From positions 84,713,539-84,777,538 of the forward strand of contig CM051519.1 in assembly GCA_028015205.1 (NCBI GenBank): a stretch of 64,000 bases of DNA, written 5' to 3'. The position numbers and the translations under genes were made by a program. The stretch's first letter is position 1; each line of letters begins with the position of its first letter. The DNA is from Mytilisepta virgata. Lineage: Eukaryota > Mollusca > Bivalvia > Mytilida > Mytilidae. A model generated the notes under the pieces. It was not told where the DNA came from. It saw only the letters and a program-made list of their open reading frames with translations, and did not search any database. Shown here piece by piece: positions 25,101-37,100 of this stretch.

Positions 25101-28100
25101 TGTTTTATACGTTACCTATGTGTTATATATTTCTGTCCCTATACATTTCTGTTTCATACGTAACGTATAGGTTATATATTTCTGTCCCTTTAGATTTTGT
25201 TTCATACATAACCTATGTGTTATATATTTTTGCGTCTGTTTCCTATTCAATGTATAGCTTTATGTCCTTTAGGTTTTTGTAAACCGTATATGTGCTTTGA
25301 TTATAATTTCTCTATTCCTGGTATATTAATTTTGTTTATTTCCTGTGATGGAAGTTATGTTCTTGTAGTAGTTTCTTGTCTCACCTTTTAATGTACCACA
25401 TTTTCTTTTGAGATCTTTAATGATGACACATTTTGTTAATTTTCAAGGCTACTTTTACCATTAGTCTGACAAAAAGATGACTGATAAAAATGAAAATGGC
25501 ATCCTGCATGACAATGCATTGTTTGAGATTCTTATAGAACTGGACTTTTTACAGAAATGGCAAGATGCTCCGATATTAGATCTCAGTTGGTGACAGGTTG
25601 AGTGTCAAGGCATTTGTTTAGCATCTTAAGGGTCAATTTTTTGGTGGACATTTCTCTATCATTTTCATAAATATCATGATAGAGTGTTGAACCTGAAAGA
25701 AACAAACAGTGATGTCACATCATAAAATATGACCTTGGCAGCTCTTCCGGCTGTAAATTAAATTAGATAAGCTTCTTTGGCTTTGAGTTGTCTCAGGAGT
25801 TTGTGAATAGATGGACAGACAGTACAGTTTATTTGATAATCTTATGATCACAGAATAATTGATTGACATAAGGAAATGAATTTCTCAATACAGATTATCA
25901 AAAATTGATGGTAATGTGTTTATCGGATGGATTGCAGAAAATCTCTTTACCCAAATGATCAGAAATATTATCGGCTAAGGTCGTGTAATTTTATAACTGT
26001 ATTTGAAGATAATCGGTAATGGAATTTATTTGGTGAATTAATGTACCATTGACTTCCATTAATGGTATATTATAGAAGGTATTAGACCGGGGAAATGTCT
26101 GTAACCTAAGTACAAACATTGTTTTATAGCTACAAATGGAATCTTTATTAAAGTTTCAGACGGCACAATAAAGATCTATAGCTTCTGTTTGTCATTTTAT
26201 TTCCATTTTATTTTTTTGTTGACAATTATAGCATTTTGTCGTTTTTTCTCCTTATTTTCTTATTGCGTGGTAGGAGTTGTTATTTTATATATTTTAGCAT
26301 TAGTTTTTATGTCACTTAAAGGGTGCTTTGAGTGAATAAGGAAGATAGCTAAAGCTATGTTGCATAGAAATAAACAGAATGTATAGGCCCTTTCTGTATT
26401 TTAAAGAACTCTTTTAGTTGCATCTAGTTTACTTTAAGGCATTGTTTATTGACCAGGGAAATTCCTTGTTGGTGAAAAACGTTTAGAGGGGTTAGATGAG
26501 TGTCCTTGATTCGCTGATGCAATTTATACAATCTCTATGATTTAAATTCCTGAGGAGAGTTGTAAGGCCACCTGAAGAAAATTCTGACCAGAAATTATCA
26601 TTTGAATTTTTTTTTTTCTGTGGTAGTGACATTTCTCTTGGCTTTAAAATGGTCGTTGTAAGGATCTAGGTAAATCTTCCTTCAATGATAAGTATCTCCC
26701 AGAATTTCTTGTCCAGGATATTGGTATGCATGTACATATAGTTTTCTCAAATAGTTTCATCCAAGGCTGTCACTATACATTGTCGGAAACCCACGGCCGG
26801 TCGCGCTTATGCTTCGCTTCCACTTACCAACTGTTGGTCAATTCATTCATTTTTTCTCGGTTCATAAATATATTCATGAACCATTTTGATTGGTTTCCTT
26901 ACGATTCTGTAATGGGAATACAGCCAATCAAGTGACAGTTAAAAATAAGCTTTGGGTCAAGATATATGTTATCGCCGATATGCAATTCCAGTGTATTTTC
27001 AATATAGTTTTGAAACAAAGTAAACAAGTTTTCATACTTTAAAAGAGAATGCATTACTGACCACGTTAAAAAATCACCACACAAAAAAAATTAATCAACT
27101 GCATTACGCATGTGGCATCATTTTACTTTCCAAAGAACTTTTTAATCTCCAAAGTGGAGAACGTCACTATTGTTAAAATCTCCAAAATGGAGAATTCCAT
27201 TATTGTTAGCAGTAATTTCAGTGGTCAATTTGATTCATGAATATTCATGAAAATGAGAAAAAATGAATGAATTGACCCACAGTCGGTAAGTGGAAGCAAA
27301 GCCTAAGTGCGAATGGCCATGGGTTTCCAACGATGGTCACTTTACAACAATCCTATACTCCTATACTCCAAACAATTTGAAACTGTATTAGTAAAAATGC
27401 CTTTAAATTTATCATTTTGCAGAATTACAGAAAACACTACAACGTCATAGATTTAGATGGGAAATCTTTGGTGAATGAAATTGCTGGAGATATTAGTAAG
27501 ATGCTCAGGAAGAAGATTAGATCAGTCAAGGTAAGCCATGTGAATTTTAAAAAAATCTTTGTGATTAGGTAAATATTTTCTTTTTACACTATTTAAAAAG
27601 GATGGGCATTTAGAAGTAATACCTTGCTTAGTTGTCTAGGTTTTCACCTGCGTCGCAACGGTGAAAGCAGGTCTAGTAACCACTTGGCTCTGTCCATCCG
27701 AAAGACCTTGGGTAGGATTTTCGAAACTTTCATGAAAATTTTCTTGGCTGCTACAAAAGGGAATGATTTTACATTTTGTCTGTAGCTTAATAATGTTGAG
27801 TTGTAGTGTGTAAGCAATTTTTAGATCTGTCATGCAGCCACTTCCTGTTTTCCAATAGTTCAAATTCAACCATACTAAGAGAAAAGGAAAAATTTTGTGA
27901 AATCTTCATCAGTTATGCAGGTCCAGACCCGGTTTGGCTTTTGTTTTTCTATTTGATGGCATGTTAAAAAAAATTTGAGGTCTGAAAAGACCATTTCTTT
28001 GCTTCTCTCTTAGTAATACATTTTAGCGATAATTACATCAAATTTAAGACTTTATAAAAGATGTCTCCTGTAATGTTGAATGATATGTTAGTACCGGGAT

Positions 28101-31100
28101 TATTCATGAATCAATTATAATGCCTGGCATTGTTAATCAGTTTTATTTTACAGGAGTTGGTCAATGTTGCACAAAGTGCCACTCGTGATAGCTTATATGA
28201 TGAATTTATTGATGTGAGTATGATAATTTGCTGACTGAAATTTCAGACTAGTGAGTTTTTGTAATTTTTGTAATTCAGACTTTCATTTTTAGTTCGTCTC
28301 AACAAAATTGAGATGGACTAGTGGAGTACCCCCGGCGTCCATGTTCTTTGCGCATCTGCGTCCACAGCCAGTTCTCAGTTACTTGTTGACATAGGGTCAT
28401 ATATTTTTATGTGCAGGTGCATGATGAAGAGACCGACCATGTGACATAAGATGAAGGTCACATGACCCATATTACACGGTTGACTGGCCTTTTAGTTTTA
28501 TGTCAAAAATCAGTTTTGATATACAGCTTGCTACCAAAATTAGGTCACTCTGACCTTCTTATCCGCTTCATAGACTTAGGTTAAGTTTAACGTCAGAGTT
28601 CAGTTCTCCAATACCAAGGGACCTACAGTCATATTACTTGGTGTGAGGATGCATTTGGATGATTAACACAGCTTCCCACCAAAATTAGGTCACTCTGACC
28701 TACTTATCGCGCTTCATTGACTTAGGTTTTGTTTTACGTCTGAGTTCAGTTCTCCAGTACCAAGGGGCCTACAATCATATTACTTGGTGTTAGGATGCAT
28801 CTTGGGGAGTAATACAGCCTCCCACAAAAATTAGGTCTCTCTGACCTACTTATCACACTTCATTGACTTAAGTTTACATCCAAGTTCAGATCTCCGATAC
28901 CAGGGGACCTACAATCATATTACTTGGTGTGAGGGTGCATCTCAGGGAGTAACACAGCCTCCTACCAAAATTAGGTCACTCTGACCTACTTATCATGCTT
29001 CATTGACTTCTGTTAAGTTTTACATCCAAATTCAGTTCTCCAATACAAAGGGACCTACAGTCATATAACTTGGTGTGAGGATGCATCTCGGGGAGTAACA
29101 CAGGCTCCCACCAAATTTAGGTCACTCTGTCCTACTTATCTTGCTTCATTGACTTAGGTTTTTTTTTTACGTCTGAGTTCAGTTCTCCAATACCAAAGGA
29201 CCTACAATCATATTACTTGGTATCATGGTGCATCTCGGGGAGTAACACAGCCTCCCACCAAAATTAGGTCCCTCTGACCTACTTATCATGCTTTATTTAC
29301 TTAGGGTGAGTTTTATTTCTGAGTTCAGTTTTCTTATACCAAGCGACCTACAATCATATTACTTGGTGTCAGGGTGCATATCAGAGAGTAACACAACATC
29401 CGACCAACATTAGGTCACTCTGACCTACTTACTGCGCTTCATTGACTTAGGTTAAGTTTTACATCTGAATTCAGTTCTCCGATACCAAGCGACCTACAAT
29501 CATACTTGCTGAAAGGGTGCATCTCGGGGAGCTACACAACCACACACCAAAATTGGTGGGGGAACGAGGCGAACTTTGTGATCGTAGATTTCTGGCTATT
29601 AATCTTGTATGGTTATTTACAGATATTGCCTTAAATTGGTATTGTTTATTTCTTATTATGTCTTTATTGAATGCAGATACAAAAGTTTTAAATTATATTT
29701 TTTTTGCTTTGTGTGAGGAAGGATTCTTGGAATTTTGAATATTCATTCCTTACATAAAATCCCTACATATGCATGACAAAAGTCACGCAAGGGAATATCA
29801 GTTTTTAGCTCACATGGCCAAAGGCCATGTGAGCTATTGCCATCAGTTGGCGTCCGTCTCCATCGTCTCTGTCGTCCTCCGTCGTCGTCGTTAACAATTA
29901 TACAAAACTCTTCTCCTCTGAAACTACTTGACTAATTAGAACCAAACTTGGCATGAATGTTCCTTGGGGTACCCTGGATAGAACTGATGTGGGGATTTGT
30001 GATTCGTCGAAAAACATGGCCACTGTTACTAAAAATAGAACATAGGGGTCAAACAACAGTTTTTCGCAAATATCTCAAAAATCATTAGGTTACGGCAAAT
30101 TCTGCAGGTTGAAAGTGTTCAGCATGATGAGAGCTACCTGTGTGCTGATTTTAAAAATCTTCTCTGAAATTACTATTCAAAATCAAATGAAACTTTGTAA
30201 GATTGTTCCTTAGGGTATCCTGCAAAAAGTTAATGCTTGGATTTTTGATTGGTCGAAAAACATGTCCGCCCTTACTAAAAATAGAACATAGGGATCAAAA
30301 TGCTGTTTTTTGCTATTTTTTCCTGAATTATAGAAAGAAAATGAAGATGAAAGCTACTTTCAAGGTAAACATGGTATCCCAAGTTGGATGGCGATGATGA
30401 AAGTTTGTTTTGGACGGCCATTTTTAAAATGGCTTCCATTTTCCCGCCATTTTTTACACTTGCTCAAATTTCAACAATATTTAGTTTTTAAAGTAAACAT
30501 GGTATCCTTAGTGAATGGTGATGATGAGATTTTTTGTATGGAGTATCTATGGAAGGTCCTTTAGGAAGTTTGCATAAATCTTCCCGGTCCATGAAACAAA
30601 ATGGCCGTCATGAGCATTTACATGTTCTGATTGGTCGAAATTTAAAAGTTCTTCTCCTTTGAAACCGTAAAGCCAAATGAACTTATTTTTGGTATGGAGC
30701 ATCTATGGAAGGTCCTTTACAAACTTTGCATAAATCTTTCTAGTCTGTGAAACAAAATTGCCACCTATATGTTCTGATAGGTCAAAATTTAAAACTTCTC
30801 CCCTGAAACCGTTTGGCCAGTGAACTTATACTTGGTATGAAGCATTTATAGAAGATAATTTACAAAGTTTTTAGAAATCAATCTAGTATGTCAAATCAAA
30901 AGTTTGTCACTGCCAGGTGAGCGATACAGGCTCAGCCCACTGAGCCTCTTGTTTACTTTTCATTAGGATATTATTTGTAATCGCCATACATGAAACATTT
31001 CTTTAGTTCTATAAACAATAATTATAGATCAATCTATATCAGATGTCATCCCATGACCATATCGGTCTGAGGTTTTTCTGAGGTTGATATGGATTTGGAC

Positions 31101-34100
31101 ATGTATTGATCTGTTTATCATATACTGCCTATGTATTTAGTCCGAATGCACCCAGTCTGATAATATCCATATCAGCCTGACCATGTGACACATTGGGTCT
31201 GATATGGCCATATCAGCCTGACCATGTGACACAACCAATCTGATATGGCCATATCAGCCTGACCATGTGACACAACCGATCTGATATGGCCATATCAGCC
31301 TGGGTATGTTTGACTAGAACTTGAATTGGGTTATTAGCCTGAGGTTGGCAAATATGGGTTGTTCACTTCCGGTCGTTACACATATATGAAAACCATCATA
31401 ATCAGTACGAAGTATATGATAATGTTTCATTTCAAATGGCACAGTAGCAATTACACTTCTGAAAAAAACAAATGATCAAACACACTGATAATTGGTAATT
31501 TAATGAAGAATGAACATAAAATAATTATGCCAGGAAATTTTGTTTTTATATATATATTTGAAAGAAAAATTGTGAGCAATGTACCAAACTCATCATAGCT
31601 TATCTTGAACCCTGCCCATCCCAACTCGATAAACATTTTCAGTATATTCAGTTGAAATAGAATTGAAATTCAGGATTCTTAAGAAATAAACAAAATGAAT
31701 CAAGTAGAAAAGTAATACATAAAAGAAAAGGGAAAAGTTAATAAAATCAGCAAACATGAAAAAAAGAAAGATCACAAAATAAATGTCATGTCAGCAATGT
31801 TCAGAATGTGAAGAGATGAAATTTGAAAAAATAAGAATTAAGCTTATTCTAGACAGAATGATTGTAAAATGGGCTATAAAGAGGAATTAATTTAAGGTGT
31901 TCAGCCAATAAAGCTATTATTACAGAATAATTTGTTTTCCGAGACGACATGGTAATCTGCTAAAAATGTCTGCAAATGCTAGTATTACAAATATTGAAAT
32001 AGTACACTGTAGTACAGGAAGGTCTAATTAAATATAAAAAATTTACTAATTAGGTCAAGTAAATAAATTCATATTTTAATCATTATTATTGAATTTTGGG
32101 GAATTTTTTTATCATTTAAATTAGAAAGAACATTATTATATGGCAGGAAAACACAAACAAATATTTCTTTAACTCCTAAACTATATTTAAATTGGAATAA
32201 AATCTGGTACTAGGATTATTTTTATTTTGTCCTTCAAAACGGAAAGGGAAGGAACAGTAACAATGTCTAAGTCCAGAGAACAAGATTGACAATAACATGA
32301 CTAGTTCAAAAACTGTAGCTGCCTTTTTAAAGAAATCTACTCTCTGCTACATACAGGCATAGCTCTTAAATGTCCATATCCTCATTTCACAGTGAGGAAA
32401 GCAGTAGAGTTTACTAGATTGTAACGTCAAATTTGTTTGAATCCTGAATACACTTTAAGGGACTTGAATGAAATGAAGTGGAAATCTACTTTTAATAATT
32501 GCATACATGAATGAGTACTGCCTAAATTTCTGATTTTAACCAGAAAGCAAAATTATACATATTGATAATTTGATTTTATGTTTCTTTTTCAGCTAGATTA
32601 CCTCAATAACAAGAAGCTGCTAAGTGACGATGATCTTATCCTCATGAATAAAACAGTGGAAGAAGCCAATAAAACTTATCGATACATTCATTTAGTACCA
32701 GACACTAAATTTAATAATGAGATGATTAATTTTAACATCAGTACCGTCCATGTACCAACTAATGTTTTTGATAAAGGTTAGTCATTAAAATGTAAATTTT
32801 CCAGCTGAAGTACTTAGCCATTGGTTTTTAGCTCGACTGGCCTATAGGCCATGTGAGCTTATGTCATCACTTTGCGTTAGTAATCCGTTGTCCGTCGTCA
32901 GTATACTTTTCACATTTTGATCTTCTCCCCTGAAACTACTTTGCAGATTGTAACCAAACTTGGTAGGAATGATGTATGGAAGGACCTCTACAAATGATCC
33001 ACCATTGGTTCCGGTAGAATGAACAACATGGCGGCCAGTGGCCATCTTTGATTTTTATTGGCCAATTTTCAAAAATCTTCTCCTCTGAAACTACATTATG
33101 TAATGTTTGAAACTTTGCAGGATTGATGACAACAATACCCTCTACAAACAATCTACTTTTGGTTGAGATTTTTCAGCTGTGGCTATTCAAAGTTTCCATT
33201 GAAACCATATGGGAAAAGACTTTTTAGCTCACCTGTCCTCAAAGGTGTCCGTTGTCCATCGTAAACTTTTTAAAAGATCTTCTTCTCTGAAACTACTGAA
33301 CTATTTTTAGCCAGATTTAAGTGGAATGATCCTTAGGGTATCTAGTATGAAATTGTGTTTTATTTTCTAATCCATCAAGAAACATGCCACATGGCTAAAA
33401 ATAGAACATAGGGGGTAAAATGCAGTTTTTGGCTTATGTCTCAAAAATTAAAGCATTTAGAGCAAAACTGACATGGGGTAAAATGTTCATCAGGAAATTT
33501 TCAGTTGAATCGGTCAAACCTTTGTTGGATTATTGCCCCTGAATTGTTAATTTTAAGGAAATTTTGCAATTTTAGATTATCTTGAATATTATTATAGATA
33601 CAGACGAACTGTAAACTGCAAAAATGTTCAGCAAAGTAAGATCTACAAATAAGTCAACATGACCAAAATTGTCAAATGACCCCTTATAGGAGTTTTTGCC
33701 CTTGAAAGATTATCTACATGTAAACAGTAATTATCAGTTAAAATACTGGTCTGACATTTTGTCACAGATGTTTAGAGCATTACTTGAAATAAATTAAATG
33801 GTTGCTGTACAAGAAAAATGGAGGGTCAAGAGTCAAGGTCATTGAAAAAGTCCATAGCAACCAATGAAAAAGTCCCCAGCAACCATATATATTTGGGTTC
33901 AGGACCCTATAATTTACATGTTATGTAAAAATAGAAGGTCAAGGAACAAGGCCATTGAAAAGTCCAAGCAACCAATTTGAAGGCCTTAGCAACCATATAT
34001 ATTTGGGTTCAGCATTTTTTCAGCACAACCAACTGATCCATATACTGCCATATGACCCTCATTGTAATGAACTATTTGCTAAATATGAAATCATTTCTAA

Positions 34101-37100
34101 ATCTGGGGAAAATCCTGTGTTCTCATTTACATGATACTGATTGGTAGTATTCAAATCAGCTTGTTAGCAGGTGTTTGTTTCTTCAGATCAGCATTTCAGA
34201 CGATTTGATTTTTGTAGATAGACAAACATGCAAAAAGTTACAAATCTAATTTCTAATCTTTTGGTATTTTTCTGAGTTAGCATGCAAATACTGAACTATA
34301 CTGCACATTGAAATCATATGGGAGATATGTATTACTATATGATATTTTAGATAAGGAAAATTGAAATATTGTATAACGACTTGTTTACCAAATAAACAAG
34401 TGACAAAAAGAGTCAAGAGTTTATAGTTTAAAAAATTATGGTTTACACTGATTTATTTGAATTTTGTGACATAAACACAAGAATAAATTATAATGTAATT
34501 TTTTGCTAGTTTTTCAAACAGACTTTTTTTAAAATCAACCTAATGTTCATTATCATTTTCTATGTACAGTCAGTCGACATAAATATTTGCCACCTCTGAT
34601 TTTTCATGTAGATTTCTATAGAAATTCACAAATTTTCAAAAAATTATTGTGAAATCTTTTCACCATCAGAAAGAAAATAGTTTCAACTTATTTTGTTTAA
34701 TATTTATGTATATTTTTGCAACTTTAAGATTTCAGAGTTGTAATGATTTAATCACTAAGATATTTATAATTTCCAAAAATTGGTTAATTATATAGGGAAA
34801 ATATGATGTAACAATTTTCACAATAAATAAATCATTGTCACTCATAAACCAGGAATTCGAAGTACATACAAATAAACAATTAAATTTCAAACATTTCTCT
34901 TTCTGATGGTGAAATTTTCATAAAAATTGGTTGGGAAATCACAATAAATTTTTGAAAATTTGTGAATTTGTTGAGAAACCTAACAGAAAAATTAGAGGTA
35001 CACATAATTATGTCCACTGACTGAAGTTGAAGATAACTGTGTGTATACAGAAACCCATTGCTTTATACTAAATTCCAATTATCATTATAAAAATTTTAAA
35101 GTAATCAGTTATTTGGACAAAAAACATTAATTGAATACAAGAGAAACTTAAAAAAATGGAGTATTTACGGAAGAAACCTATTATTCTCATTCTTATTGTC
35201 AGTCAAAGTAAATTGCTTGCTGAGATTCAGAATATTTTTTAAAAACTTGCTTCTTTTGACATGAATGGATATATAGTCTCATGAAATCTGAATAGTGACA
35301 TTGAATTCTCATTTACAAAATTCAAAGTAAGATGATGGTCTTTTGTTGTACTATTCTTATTACACTGGGCAAGTTGTACCCACTTTTGGCGAGTTTTTTT
35401 ATGCATATGATTATTTTATTTTCTGTGTTATTTTCAGCCCCAGTAATCCAGAATGGTGTGAACTGGACACAGATATTAGACACTCAGTTCAAAAAAAATA
35501 AGGAAAATGATAAATCATCAAAATGGCAGTATTTTTGTAGTTCAGATGGTTTCTTTAGAGTTTATCCAGGTAAAAGTAACAATAGTAGTAAAAGTTGTTT
35601 TGAAAGGAATTCATTGGTGTGTAAATGACTCACCCACAAACTGAATGAACTTCAAGGGGATTTCAGGTAAAGTTTGTGAGTGAATCATTTGAGTTTACAC
35701 TCCAAGGAATTCCTTAAAAACAACATTTATTATGTCTCCCAAACGAAGTTTGGAGACATGTTGTTTTTGCTCAGTTCTTATTATTCTTATTATTATTTTT
35801 CTTCTTTCCGGGCGCGTTTTTTCGAACACTTGTGTGCACCGTTTCTCATAAACCAATAGACGGAATCGCTTGATATCATACGACTTGCTAGGCCCATATT
35901 CCTAGATGCGCCTCCCGAAAAAAAATTTTCAATCTGTGGGAGGGAACATATATTTTGGGCGTCTCAAAAGGGGGTGGGGTTTTGCAAAATTTTACTATAG
36001 AAGTCTATGGGAAAAGTGATATAACTTGATCATTTGTGATCTTAACTTGGAAATAGTACCTGTTACCTTGGATATTTAAGTTTTTATACCCCCCCACACG
36101 AAGTGGCGAGGTATTATGTTATACCCTCCATTTCGTTGTCTTAGGGGGGGTCATGCCCCACCCCCTCAAATAACAAAATACTTAATATTTTGAAAACCAT
36201 TGTGATCCCCACCCTATAACCACATATATTATTACTCCTTATGATAAGACAAATCATTTGGTACCATAGGGGGGTCTGAGGGGGGGTCATGCCCCACCCC
36301 CTCAAATGACAAAATACTTATTATTCTGAAAACCATTGAGATCCCCACCCTATAACCATATATATTATTACTCCTTATGATAAGACGAATCATTTGGTAC
36401 CATAGGGGGTCTGAGGGGGGGGTCATGCCCCACCCCCTTAAATGACAAAATACTTATTATTCTGAAAACCATTGAGATCCACACCCTATAACCATATATA
36501 TTATTACTCCTTATGATAAGACGAATCATTTGGTACCATAGGGGGTCTGAGGGGGGGGGGTCATGCCCCACCCCCTCAAATGATAAAATACTAAATAGAC
36601 GGAATCGCTTGATATCATACAACTTGATAGGCCCATATTCCTAGATGCGCCTCCCGAAAAAAAATTTTCAATCTGTGGGAGGGAACATATATTTTGGGGG
36701 TCTCAAAAGGGGGTGGGGTTTTGCAAAATTTTACTATAGAAGTCTATGGGAAAAGTGATATAACTTGATCATTTGTGATCTTAACTTGGAAATACTACCT
36801 GTTACCTTGGATATTTAAGTTTTTATACCCCGCCACACGAAGTGGCGAGGTATTATGTTATACCCTCCATTTCGTTGTCTTAGGGGGGGTCATGCCCCAC
36901 CCCCTCAAATAACAAAATACTTAATATTTTGAAAACCATTGTGATCCCCACCCTATAACCATATATATTATTACTCCTTATGATAAGACAAATCATTTGG
37001 TACCATAGGTGGTCTGAGGGGGGGGTCATGCCCCACCCCCTCAAATGATAAAATACTAAATATTCTGAAAACCATTGAGATCCTCACCCTATAACCATAT

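Noticed and set aside
24550..25260. CRISPR-like regular repeats
   Set aside because: The 49-bp units are contiguous and repeat throughout, without unique spacers. This is a eukaryotic minisatellite.
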